Source: Amycolatopsis sp. NBRC 101858 (GTDB lineage: Bacteria > Actinomycetota > Actinomycetes > Mycobacteriales > Pseudonocardiaceae). From it: a stretch of 64,000 nt of DNA. Both the position numbers and the translations under genes were made by a program. The DNA lies in assembly GCF_030269325.1 (NCBI RefSeq), contig NZ_BSTD01000004.1, forward strand, positions 350,558-414,557, given 5' to 3'. The notes beneath the pieces were generated by a model. That model did no database searches. It was not told where the DNA came from and was given only the letters and a program-made list of their open reading frames with translations. Shown here piece by piece: positions 56,688 through 64,000 of the stretch; the first letter of the stretch is position 1; each line of letters opens with the position of its first letter.

Positions 56688-57401
56688 ATGGGGTGGGGAT
56701 GGCGGGTGACGGCTCTTGCCGTGGTCGTGGGGTGCGTGGTGTGGGTGGAAGCCGGTACGTCGTTGTCGCACGACGACTACCGGGCGGCCGTCGATTCCGC
56801 GGCCGCCCGGGCGAACCGGGAGATCAACGACCGCTGGGCGGCGAAGCCGCTGACTGACCTGCCACCACAGTTGCCGTGGGCCGAGTGGGCCGAACCACGG
56901 ACGCGTGAAGTGTGCGAAGTCGATTACGCCACCGAATTCGGTGCGCGGAACCCCGGCACGATCACCTGCCGGATGACCTACAGCCGGACGGCGGGCTTCG
57001 ACGGCGATTTCCTGACGCGCATCGGCGAAGCCGACGCTGCGGGCCGGGCCTTGGGCTGGCTCGAGGGTGGCAGCGTTCTCCGGAGCTCAGTCGAGTACTA
57101 CCGGATCACCGAGGCCCAGGCCGGCAAGGTCGACGCCGGGACCGTGCCCGCGGTGAGCTATCTCGTGCCGGCGCCGGCGCCCGGCACGACCGGCTGCACT
57201 TCACCGGGCTACATCGGCGAATCCTGGGTGGAGCGGTCGAACGAGCTGTCGGGACGGTTCGGCGAATGGCCGTCCGCCGGTGCCTTGTTCGAACGGTCGA
57301 GCGGGCCGTTGCCGCAGGCGACGGCCACGGACCTCCTGTCCCGCCACCGGTACGTCATGGCGTTCACGCTCGGCACCGAGTGCCGGCTCAAGGTCGGCTA
57401 G
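56688..57401 (+). CDS. Secreted or membrane-anchored protein of unknown function
   Basis: 237 residues: a signal/anchor (VTALAVVVGCVVWVEAGT), then a soluble region with five cysteines (EVCEVDY, TITCRMTY, TTGCTSPG, TECRLKVG) that are probably disulfide-paired outside the cell. ATG 56688 is chosen over 56631. No motif identifies it. Base composition is somewhat lower in GC than its neighbours, e.g. AAGTCGATTACGCC. It ends tail to tail over the next gene by 14 bp. Confidence 0.72.
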   Translation: MGWGWRVTALAVVVGCVVWVEAGTSLSHDDYRAAVDSAAARANREINDRWAAKPLTDLPPQLPWAEWAEPRTREVCEVDYATEFGARNPGTITCRMTYSRTAGFDGDFLTRIGEADAAGRALGWLEGGSVLRSSVEYYRITEAQAGKVDAGTVPAVSYLVPAPAPGTTGCTSPGYIGESWVERSNELSGRFGEWPSAGALFERSSGPLPQATATDLLSRHRYVMAFTLGTECRLKVG

Positions 57402-57831
57402 CGCACGGCCCGAAGTACAGGCACTCGACGAGCGCGTGGACGTCGTGCGCCCGGGCAAGGGGCTCCAGCTCGTCGAGCATCGCCGTGAGCGTGGCCAGGT
57501 CGACCCGGCCGTCGCCGGTGAGCGGGAACTGCCGCTCACGCGTGTCGTGCTTCGCGCACCCGCTGCCGCGCAGGTTGCCCGCCGGGACGACCGCGAACAC
57601 GACGTCGCCCTCGTCGCCGAAGGTGAAGTGGCACTGCAGGACGGCCGGGGTCGTGTCGGAGACCGGGTTGGTCCGCTCGCCGCCGAAGCTGGGCGGGTAC
57701 GACCAGCCCGCCGTGGCGTCGTCGAGGAACTTGACGTCGGCGGGGCCGGTGTCCCCGTCGAGCCGCCAGCCGCGCGCCAGGACGTGGTCGTGCACCTCGA
57801 GCTGGCGGGTGATGAGCAGCGTCGCCGACAT
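57388..57831 (-). CDS. Conserved protein of unknown function
   Basis: 147 residues, soluble: SATLLITRQLEVHDHVLARGWRL, KFLDDATAGWSYPPSFGGERTNP, VLQCHFTFGDEGDVVFAVVPAGN, and a C-terminal helical region (LATLTAMLDELEPLARAHDVHALVECLYF). No family recognised. ATG 57831 (or 57861). Divergent from the FkbM methyltransferase gene. Confidence 0.68.
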   Translation of the reverse strand: MSATLLITRQLEVHDHVLARGWRLDGDTGPADVKFLDDATAGWSYPPSFGGERTNPVSDTTPAVLQCHFTFGDEGDVVFAVVPAGNLRGSGCAKHDTRERQFPLTGDGRVDLATLTAMLDELEPLARAHDVHALVECLYFGPCASRP

Positions 57832-57891
57832 GCTCCCAGTGTGGCCCATGTCCTCGCCCACGAACGGGTGACCTACCTATGGGGCTGGCTC

Positions 57892-58710
57892 ATGGGCGCC
57901 GAGCCTGATAAGCCTCTGCGCGTGACGATGGACCTGCACAGCATCAACCCGTGGGAAGTGTCGTTCCTCCGCGAGGAAGTCGGCGGCTACTTCGCCCACG
58001 GCGTCGAGCTCGCCCCCGGCGCGACCGTCCTCGACGTCGGGGCCAACGTCGGCGTCTTCTCCGCGACGGTCTACGAACGGCTCGGCGGTGACGTGCGGAT
58101 CTTCGCGTTCGAGCCGTTGCCGCCGCTGTACGAGAAGCTGGCGCACAACGGCCGGGACTTCTTCGCGGGGCGGCTGAAAGCGCTGCCCTTCGGGCTCGCG
58201 GCCGGCGAGGACGAGCTCGACTTCAGCTACTTCCCGGGCGCGACGATCTTCTCGTCGTCGTGGCGGGACGAGGGCAACGTCGAGGCGGAGCGCAAGCGGG
58301 TCACCGCCAGCATCGTCGCCATGATCCGGCAGGGCGGCATGGGCCCGGCCGCCCGCCGCGTGCCGGCGCCGATCCTGCGTGGCCTGGTCGGCCGCCAGCT
58401 GAAGGTGATGCGCGACCTCGAGACGCACCGCGTCCGCGTCCGGCCCCTGTCCCCGGTGCTCGACGAGGAGGGGATCGACCGCATCGACCTGCTCAAGGTC
58501 GACGTCGAGGGCGCCGAGCACGAGGTGCTGCGGGGGATCGAAGAGCGGCATTGGCCGCTGGTCCGGCAGGCGGTCGTCGAGGTCGAGGGGTGGGCGGAGA
58601 ACCGCGACCGCGTCCGCGAAGTGTTCGCCACGCGCGGGTTCACGGTCGAGGCCGTGCAGGACCCGGTCCAGGAAGCCGCCGACATCGGGATGGTGTTCGC
58701 GCTCCGTTGA
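57892..58710 (+). CDS. FkbM-family SAM-dependent methyltransferase
   Basis: 272 residues: ATVLDVGANVGVFSATVYERLG (motif I of FkbM), IFAFEPLPPLYEKL (acidic motif II region), and the C-terminal RIDLLKVDVEGAEHEVLRGIE, the family hallmark with catalytic D/E. A longer start (GTG 57868, adding VTYLWGWL) is possible. FkbM enzymes O-methylate sugars, polyketides or peptides; the substrate is unknown. It has its own promoter region opposite the unknown gene and is 42 bp before the LLM gene. Confidence 0.87.
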   Translation: MGAEPDKPLRVTMDLHSINPWEVSFLREEVGGYFAHGVELAPGATVLDVGANVGVFSATVYERLGGDVRIFAFEPLPPLYEKLAHNGRDFFAGRLKALPFGLAAGEDELDFSYFPGATIFSSSWRDEGNVEAERKRVTASIVAMIRQGGMGPAARRVPAPILRGLVGRQLKVMRDLETHRVRVRPLSPVLDEEGIDRIDLLKVDVEGAEHEVLRGIEERHWPLVRQAVVEVEGWAENRDRVREVFATRGFTVEAVQDPVQEAADIGMVFALR

Positions 58711-58752
58711 CCCTTGCCTTGACGCGGACGTCACTGTTTAGCGTCGCCCGGT

Positions 58753-59625
58753 GTGAAGTTCGGAATCAGCTACAGCACGCCCCACTTCGGCGTCGACCCG
58801 GACGCGCTCATGCGGTTCGCGAAGGACGCCGAAGACCTCGGCTTCGAGTCGCTCTACGTCCCTGAGCACGTCGCCCTCCAGCCCGGCGCGAAGATCGGGG
58901 CGATGGAGCTGGACCCGTCGCTGCCCTACGGCGATCCGCTCGAGTGCTTGACGTTCGCCGCCGCCGGCACGCGGCACATCCTGCTCGGCACCGGCGTCCT
59001 GCTGCTGCCCTACCACCACCCCGTGGTGCTCGCCAAGCGGCTGGCGACGCTCGACCTGCTGTCCGGCGGGCGGCTGCGGCTGCTCACCATCGGCGTCGGC
59101 GCGCTGCCCGGTGAGGCCGCGGCCACCGGGGTCGACTTCGCCACCCGTGGCCGCCGGGCCGACGAGGCGATGGACGTCCTGCGGCTGCTCTGGGCCGGGG
59201 ACGCGCACGGCGTCAGCCACGCGGGGGAGTTCTTCACGCTCGACGCCGTCTGCAGCTTCCCGAAGCCGGTCGGCGGCGGCCTGCCGATCCACGTCGGGGG
59301 TTCGAGCGCGGCCGCCGCGCGGCGGGCCGGGCGGCGCGGGGACGGCTTCTTCCCCGGCGGCCTGCTCGCCCCGGACGAACGCCGCCGCCGGTTCGAGCTT
59401 GCCCGGGCGGCTGCGAGCGAAGCCGGCCGGGACCCGGATGCCGTGCAGTACACGCGATGGGGGTCGATCGGAATGTCCGAAGTGGACGCCGAGAACCTCG
59501 CGCGGGAAGGCGTGACCCGGGTCGTCGTCAGCCCCGCGAGCGCCGACCCGGACGGCCGGCGGGAGGAGATGGCGGCCTTCGCGGAGCGGTTCGCCCTGGT
59601 TCGTCCGGTTACGCCAGTCGGGTGA
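58753..59625 (+). CDS. LLM-class F420-dependent oxidoreductase
   Basis: 290 residues, GTG 58753. Short-chain LLM type: FGISYSTPHFGVDPDALMRFAKDAEDLGFESLYVPEH, LLGTGVLLLPYHHPVVLAKRLATLDLLSGGRL, then FFPGGLLAPDERRR and the C-terminal REGVTRVVVSPASADPDG. The HHP and SGGRL segments match F420-dependent (TIGR03619-like) members. Redox conversion of an unknown substrate. Follows the methyltransferase gene and could be in its transcript. Confidence 0.9.
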   Translation: MKFGISYSTPHFGVDPDALMRFAKDAEDLGFESLYVPEHVALQPGAKIGAMELDPSLPYGDPLECLTFAAAGTRHILLGTGVLLLPYHHPVVLAKRLATLDLLSGGRLRLLTIGVGALPGEAAATGVDFATRGRRADEAMDVLRLLWAGDAHGVSHAGEFFTLDAVCSFPKPVGGGLPIHVGGSSAAAARRAGRRGDGFFPGGLLAPDERRRRFELARAAASEAGRDPDAVQYTRWGSIGMSEVDAENLAREGVTRVVVSPASADPDGRREEMAAFAERFALVRPVTPVG

Positions 59626-59745
59626 CAGCGAAGGAGTCGTAAATTTTCTGATCGATGTCTACTTCTTGCGTGACGGCGCTCACTTGTTGCATGCTCGGGT
59701 GGCTCAGGCTCCCGTCCCCCGCCGTCTCGAAGAAGAGAAGACGCC

Positions 59746-62700
59746 ATGACTCGTACGCGCCTGTCCCGGCTCGTCGCCGGTTTCCTCGCCGTGGGGCTGT
59801 CCGTCGCCGGGCTCTCCCTCGCCTCCGCGGCGAGCGGCCCACCCGGCACACCCCAGACCGCGGCGGCCGCGGCGGAAGTGCCCTTGACCAGGACGGTGTC
59901 GGCGAGCAGCGCGCTGCCCGGCTATCCCGTCGCCAACGCCGTCGACGGGAACCAGGCCACCTACTGGGAGTCCGCGAACAACGCCTTCCCGCAGTGGATC
60001 CAGGCCGACCTCGGCTCCACCAAGTCGCTCTCGCGGATCGTGCTGAAGCTGCCCACCGGCTGGGAGGCCCGCACCCAGACCCTCGCCGTGCGCGGCAGCA
60101 CCGACGGCACGAGCTTCACCGACCTCGCCGCGTCGAGCGGGTACGCCTTCGCGCCGAGCACCAACACCGTGACCATCCCGGTGGCGGCCTCGACCCGGTA
60201 CGTCCGGCTGAACGTCACCGCGAACACCCAGTGGCCGGCCGCGCAGCTCTCGGAATTCGAGCTCTACGGGCCCGACACCGGCGACACGCAGCCGCCGACC
60301 GCCCCGGCGAACCTCGCGCTGACCGAGCCCGCGTCCGGCCAGGTCAAGCTGACGTGGTCGGCCTCGACCGACGACGTCGGCGTCACCGGCTACACCGTCT
60401 ACCGCGACGGCACGCCCGTCACCACGGTCACCGCCACCACCTTCACCGAGACCCGGCCCGCCGGCACCCGCGTCGAGTACTTCGTGCGGGCCAAGGACGC
60501 CGCCGGGCACGAGTCCGCCGACAGCAACCACGTCGTGCGCCAGGGCACCCAGGCCGGCCAGAACCTCGCCGCGGGCAAGCCGATCGAGGCGTCGTCGAGT
60601 GTCTTCTCCTTCGTCGCCGCCAACGCGAACGACAACAACACCGGCACCTACTGGGAAGCTTCGGGCCAGTCGAGCACGCTGACCGTCAAGCTGGGGTCGA
60701 ACGCCGACCTCGACCAGGTCGTCGTGAAGCTCAACCCGGACCCGGTCTGGGGCGCGCGGACGCAGAACTTCGAGGTCCTCGGGCGCGACCAGGGCGCCAC
60801 CGCGTTCACCTCGCTCAAAGCCGGCGCCGACTACCGCTTCGACCCCGCGGCCAACCAGAACGCGGTGACCATCCCGGTCAGCGGGCGGGCAGCCGACGTC
60901 CGGCTGCAGTTCTCCGCCAACTCCGGCGCGCCCGGCGCGCAGGTCGCGGAGTTCCAGGCGTTCGGCACCCCGGCGCCGAACCCGGACCTCGTCGTCACCG
61001 GCACCACCTGGACCCCGGCGAACCCGACGGAGACGAGCCAGCTGGCCGTCTCCGCGACCGTGCGCAACGCGGGCACCGCGGCCTCGGGCGCGACGACCGT
61101 CAACGTCAGCCTGGGCGGCACGGTCGTCGGCACCGCGGCCGTCGGCGCCCTCGCCGCGGGCGCGTCCACGACGGTGACCGTGAACGCGGGCACCCGGCCG
61201 CAGGGCACCTACAGCGTGGCGGCCACGGTCGACCCGGCCAACACGGTCGTCGAGCAGGACGACACGAACAACACGTTCACTTCGCCCACCCAGCTGGTGA
61301 TCGCGCAGGCGCCGGGCCCGGACCTCGAGGTCACCGGCATCACGTCGAACCCGCCGAACCCGGCGGCCGGCACGGCGGTGTCGTTCACCGTCGCGGTGCA
61401 CAACCGCGGCACGAGCGCTTCGGGCACCTCGGTGACCCGGCTGACCGCCGGCGCCACCACGCTCACCGGCGCCACGGGTGCGATCGCGGCCGGGGCGACG
61501 GCGAACGTCGCGATCTCCGGCACGTGGACCGCCACCACCGGCGGCGCGACCCTGACCGCAACGGCCGACTCGACGAACACGGTCGCCGAGACCAACGAGT
61601 CCAACAACGAGCTGTCGCGGGCGATCGTGGTGGGCCGCGGCGCGGCCGTGCCCTACACCGAGTACGAAGCGGAATCGGCGCAGTACCAAGGACAACTGCT
61701 GCAGACCGACCCGCTGCGCACGTTCGGCCACACGAACTTCGCGACCGAGTCCTCGGGCCGCCAGTCCGTCCGGCTGGCGAGCCAGGGCCAGTACGTCGAG
61801 GTCACGTCCACGAACCAGGCGAACTCGATCGTGGTGCGCAACTCGGTGCCCGACGCCGCGGCCGGCGGCGGGCAGGACTACACGCTCAGCCTGTACGTCA
61901 ACGGCACGTTCGCGCAGAAGCTGACGCTGTCCTCGACGCACAGCTGGCTCTACGGCACCACCGACGACCCCGAGGGCCTCACCAACCGGCCCGGGGGAGA
62001 CGCGCGGCGGCTGTTCGACGAGTCGCACGCGCTGCTGGCCCAGTCGTACCCGCCGGGCACGAAGTTCAAGCTGCAGCGGGACAACGGCGACAACGCGGCG
62101 TACTACGTGATCGACCTGGTCGACCTGGAGCAGGTGGCGCCCGCGCTGCCGAAGCCGGCCGAGTGCACGTCGATCACCGCGTACGGCGCGGTGCCGAACG
62201 ACGGCGTCGACGACGCCCCGGCGATCCAGCGCGCGGTGACCGACGACCAGAACGGCGTCATCCCCTGCGTCTGGATCCCGGAAGGCCAGTGGCGGCAGGA
62301 GTCCAAGATCCTGACCGACGACCCGACCGTGCCCAACGGCGGCGGCCAGTACAACCAGATCGGCATCTCCAACGTGACGATCAAGGGTGCCGGCATGTGG
62401 CGGTCGCAGCTGTACTCCCTGATCCAGCCGCAGGACGCGGGCACCATCAACCACCCGCACGAAGGCAACTTCGGGTTCGACATCGACAAGAACGTCCAGC
62501 TCTCGGACATCGCCATCTTCGGCTCCGGCCGGATCCGCGGCGGGGACGGGAACGCCGAAGGCGGCGTCGGGCTCAACGGCCGGTTCGGCACCGGCACGAA
62601 GATCTCCAACGTCTGGATCGAGCACGCCAACGTCGGCGTGTGGGTCGGCCGCGACTACAGCAACAAGCCCGAGCTGTGGGGCCCGGCCGACGGCCTGGAG

Positions 62701-63432
62701 TTCAGCGGCATGCGGATCCGGGACACCTACGCCGACGGCATCAACTTCACCAACGGCACGCGCAACTCGCGGGTGTTCAACTCGTCCTTCCGCACCACCG
62801 GGGACGACTCGCTCGCGGTGTGGGCCAACCAGTACGTGAAGGACCCGTCCGTCGACATCGGGCACGACAACGTGTTCACCAACAACACGATCCAGCTTCC
62901 CTGGCGCGCCAACGGGATCGCGGTGTACGGCGGCTACGGGAACCGGATCGAGAACAACCTCGTTTACGACACGATGAACTACCCGGGCATCATGCTGGCG
63001 ACCGACCACGACCCGCTGCCGTTCTCCGGGCAGACGACGATCGCCAACAACGCCCTCTACCGCTGCGGCGGCGTCTTCTGGGGCGAGCAGCAGCAGTTCG
63101 GCGCGATCACGTTCTTCGCGCAGGGCAAGGATATCCCGGGGGTGACGCTGCGGGACACCGAGATCCACGACTCGACCTACGACGGCATCCAGTTCAAGAC
63201 CGGGGGAGGGGTGGTGACGGCGGCGGTCACGAACGTCAAGATCGACCAGTCGACCAACGGCGCCGGGATCCTCGCGATGAGCGGCGCCCGCGGCAGCGCG
63301 ACGCTGACGAACGTGACGATCTCCGGCTCGGCGAAGGGCGACGTCGTCATCCAGCCGGGGTCGCAGTTCGTGATCAACGGCGCCCCGATCGCTGGGGCTT
63401 CAGTCGCCGCGGGACGGCGTAACGGGAACTGA
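59746..63432 (+). CDS. Secreted modular GH87-like alpha-1,3-glucanase (F5/8C-Fn3-F5/8C-CARDB-CARDB-CBM-catalytic)
   Basis: 1228 residues. Signal peptide 1-30; discoidin (F5/8C) ~45-180 (NAVDGNQATYWESANN); Fn3 ~185-265; second discoidin ~270-408; two CARDB domains ~412-630 (PDLVVTGTTWTP, PDLEVTGITSNP); a CBM35-like beta domain from ~638 (YTEYEAESAQYQGQLL); a right-handed beta-helix from ~805 (SITAYGAVPNDGVDDAPAIQ). D997, D1020 and D1021 (RTTGDDSLAVW) have the same 23/1 spacing as catalytic D1067/D1090/D1091 recalled for GH87 Agl-FH1. It should cut alpha-1,3-glucan (fungal wall or mutan). ATG follows GAAGAGAAG, with a hairpin terminator behind. Confidence 0.88.
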   Translation: MTRTRLSRLVAGFLAVGLSVAGLSLASAASGPPGTPQTAAAAAEVPLTRTVSASSALPGYPVANAVDGNQATYWESANNAFPQWIQADLGSTKSLSRIVLKLPTGWEARTQTLAVRGSTDGTSFTDLAASSGYAFAPSTNTVTIPVAASTRYVRLNVTANTQWPAAQLSEFELYGPDTGDTQPPTAPANLALTEPASGQVKLTWSASTDDVGVTGYTVYRDGTPVTTVTATTFTETRPAGTRVEYFVRAKDAAGHESADSNHVVRQGTQAGQNLAAGKPIEASSSVFSFVAANANDNNTGTYWEASGQSSTLTVKLGSNADLDQVVVKLNPDPVWGARTQNFEVLGRDQGATAFTSLKAGADYRFDPAANQNAVTIPVSGRAADVRLQFSANSGAPGAQVAEFQAFGTPAPNPDLVVTGTTWTPANPTETSQLAVSATVRNAGTAASGATTVNVSLGGTVVGTAAVGALAAGASTTVTVNAGTRPQGTYSVAATVDPANTVVEQDDTNNTFTSPTQLVIAQAPGPDLEVTGITSNPPNPAAGTAVSFTVAVHNRGTSASGTSVTRLTAGATTLTGATGAIAAGATANVAISGTWTATTGGATLTATADSTNTVAETNESNNELSRAIVVGRGAAVPYTEYEAESAQYQGQLLQTDPLRTFGHTNFATESSGRQSVRLASQGQYVEVTSTNQANSIVVRNSVPDAAAGGGQDYTLSLYVNGTFAQKLTLSSTHSWLYGTTDDPEGLTNRPGGDARRLFDESHALLAQSYPPGTKFKLQRDNGDNAAYYVIDLVDLEQVAPALPKPAECTSITAYGAVPNDGVDDAPAIQRAVTDDQNGVIPCVWIPEGQWRQESKILTDDPTVPNGGGQYNQIGISNVTIKGAGMWRSQLYSLIQPQDAGTINHPHEGNFGFDIDKNVQLSDIAIFGSGRIRGGDGNAEGGVGLNGRFGTGTKISNVWIEHANVGVWVGRDYSNKPELWGPADGLEFSGMRIRDTYADGINFTNGTRNSRVFNSSFRTTGDDSLAVWANQYVKDPSVDIGHDNVFTNNTIQLPWRANGIAVYGGYGNRIENNLVYDTMNYPGIMLATDHDPLPFSGQTTIANNALYRCGGVFWGEQQQFGAITFFAQGKDIPGVTLRDTEIHDSTYDGIQFKTGGGVVTAAVTNVKIDQSTNGAGILAMSGARGSATLTNVTISGSAKGDVVIQPGSQFVINGAPIAGASVAAGRRNGN

Positions 63433-63435
63433 CAG

Positions 63436-63461
63436 GAGGGGGTGCCGCGAGGCACCCCCTC
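63436..63461. terminator. Bidirectional hairpin after glucanase gene
   Basis: 11-bp arms GAGGGGGTGCC (63436-63446) and GGCACCCCCTC (63451-63461), loop GCGA, between the convergent glucanase and flavoprotein genes. Confidence 0.8.
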
Positions 63462-63464
63462 TCC

Positions 63465-64000
63465 TCACGCGTCGACCAGGTGCTCCCGCAGCAGTTCCCG
63501 GCGCCGCTTGTCGGTGACCCACCACTTGCGGGCCCCGGGCTTGCGGGCCTCGTACGCCAGCTGCTTGACGGTGCTGGCGCAGACGAGCTCCTTGACCTTC
63601 GCCCCCAGCCGGCCGCCGAGGTGGAGCCGGATCGCCGTGTCGTCGCGGCGGGAGAACTGGAAGATCCCGGCGCGGCGGCCGAGGCTCAGGCACTGGCCGG
63701 CGAACCCGACGGTGGCCGGGGCCGGAAGCGTGCCCGCGAGCCGGCTGAGCACCGTCTCGGCCGCCTGCGGGCCGAGCTGGACCGCCGACTGGCAGCCCAT
63801 CCGGTACGGCAGGTCCGACGGCGCCGCCGCGTCACCGGCCGCCACGATCCGGTCGTCGTCCACGCTGGTCAGCGTCTCGTCGGTGCGCAGGCGGCCCAGG
63901 GCGTCGGTGCTCAACCCGCTGCGCGCGGCCAGGTCCGGCACGCCGAAGCCGGCGGTCCACACGGTCACCGCGCTGGGCAGCTCACGGCCGTCGGCCAGTC
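63465..64000 (-). CDS. FAD-dependent NADH dehydrogenase-like oxidoreductase, 5' truncated by window edge
   Basis: The frame is open to the window edge; about 178 C-terminal residues are visible. WTAGFGVPDLAARSGL and VDDDRIVAAGDAAAP (the FAD-binding GD motif, with Asp contacting the ribityl chain) are followed by MGCQSAVQLGPQAAETVL and a C-terminal helical tail of about 45 residues. This matches type II NADH:quinone or other two-Rossmann flavoproteins, the NAD domain being off the window. A hydrophobic quinone-facing tail is not evident, so it may be a soluble member. It is convergent with the glucanase gene. Confidence 0.82.
   Translation of the reverse strand, partial: LADGRELPSAVTVWTAGFGVPDLAARSGLSTDALGRLRTDETLTSVDDDRIVAAGDAAAPSDLPYRMGCQSAVQLGPQAAETVLSRLAGTLPAPATVGFAGQCLSLGRRAGIFQFSRRDDTAIRLHLGGRLGAKVKELVCASTVKQLAYEARKPGARKWWVTDKRRRELLREHLVDA

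Noticed and set aside
59704..63168. 1154-codon minus-strand open frame opposite the glucanase
   Set aside because: Antisense shadow of a gene with clear signal peptide, domains and catalytic residues; composition is Arg/Val/Gly-biased without any fold signature.
59655..63422. Frame starting at 59655 with a Cys-containing start (MSTSCVTALTCCMLGW)
   Set aside because: It is the shifted frame of the glucanase; no leader-peptide features and no own ribosome-binding site.
1..64000. tRNA, rRNA, CRISPR, insertion-sequence or prophage signatures
   Set aside because: No cloverleaf-like sequence, spaced direct-repeat array, transposase motif or terminal inverted repeats were seen; a tRNAscan and an ISfinder search would settle this.

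Overview
The window is 64 kb of very GC-rich DNA with dense genes, frequent GTG (and one TTG) starts, 4-bp ATGA/GTGA stop-start overlaps and a strong G/C preference at third codon positions. It carries many ECF sigma factors, TetR/MarR/LacI/IclR regulators, F420-type luciferase-like oxidoreductases and secreted glycosidases. This fits a chromosomal region of an actinomycete of the Pseudonocardiaceae (Amycolatopsis-like) or a close relative; the genus is an inference. I saw no rRNA, tRNA, insertion sequence, phage gene or CRISPR array. No stretch above about 230 bp lacks a gene.

Layout. 1-3.1 kb: the end of a thiamine-diphosphate enzyme, a flavodoxin-like protein, then an ECF sigma/zinc anti-sigma pair. 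3.0-4.0 kb: a DUF6069-like membrane protein divergent from a MarR regulator. 4.0-6.7 kb: a Tat-exported vanadium-haloperoxidase/PAP2 protein divergent from an ECF sigma gene coupled to a membrane-anchored Rieske protein; the shared 114-bp intergenic region holds a mirror-symmetric promoter-like element. 6.7-12.4 kb: regulator/enzyme pairs (TetR with SDR and epimerase, TetR with bicupin, HxlR with MFS), each with a visible operator. 12.3-15.6 kb: an operon of two paralogous LLM flavin oxidoreductases and an F420/NADP-type reductase, divergent from a MarR gene with two palindromic operators. 15.6-19.3 kb: MFS transporter, RpiR regulator and an aromatic amino acid lyase family member with an altered cofactor triad. 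19.3-21.8 kb: a lipoprotein and TerC under a yybP-ykoY-type manganese riboswitch, a small winged-helix protein and an SDR. 21.9-23.8 kb: Kup potassium transporter.

23.8-28.7 kb: a five-gene, fully ATGA/GTGA-coupled ABC transporter and two-component system operon, preceded by three CTCCCAG direct repeats. 28.8-33.5 kb: a DUF4097-like protein, XRE-cupin regulator, methyltransferase, DinB protein, membrane proteins and an IclR regulator. 33.6-37.4 kb: an enolase-superfamily enzyme, aldehyde dehydrogenase and iron alcohol dehydrogenase form a catabolic operon behind an 18-bp palindrome. 37.4-43.3 kb: small hydrolases, a large AAA/LuxR regulator, and an amidohydrolase coupled to an unannotated 36-residue Trp/Pro-rich peptide. 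43.5-49.8 kb: membrane proteins, a secreted tripeptidyl-aminopeptidase-like hydrolase and a NarL-type two-component system. 49.8-51.8 kb: LacI regulator and PhyH dioxygenase around a 26-bp perfect palindrome. 52.2-57.8 kb: a divergent NAD-dependent DNA ligase, a PEP mutase-family lyase with a secreted sialidase, and unknown proteins. 57.9-64 kb: FkbM methyltransferase, LLM oxidoreductase, a 1228-residue modular GH87-like glucanase and the C-terminal part of an FAD-dependent NADH dehydrogenase-like protein.

The common theme is local one-regulator/one-operon control with operators readable by eye. The most system-like module is the sigma-Rieske-haloperoxidase locus at 4.0-6.7 kb, where an iron-sulfur protein sits in the position of an anti-sigma factor.
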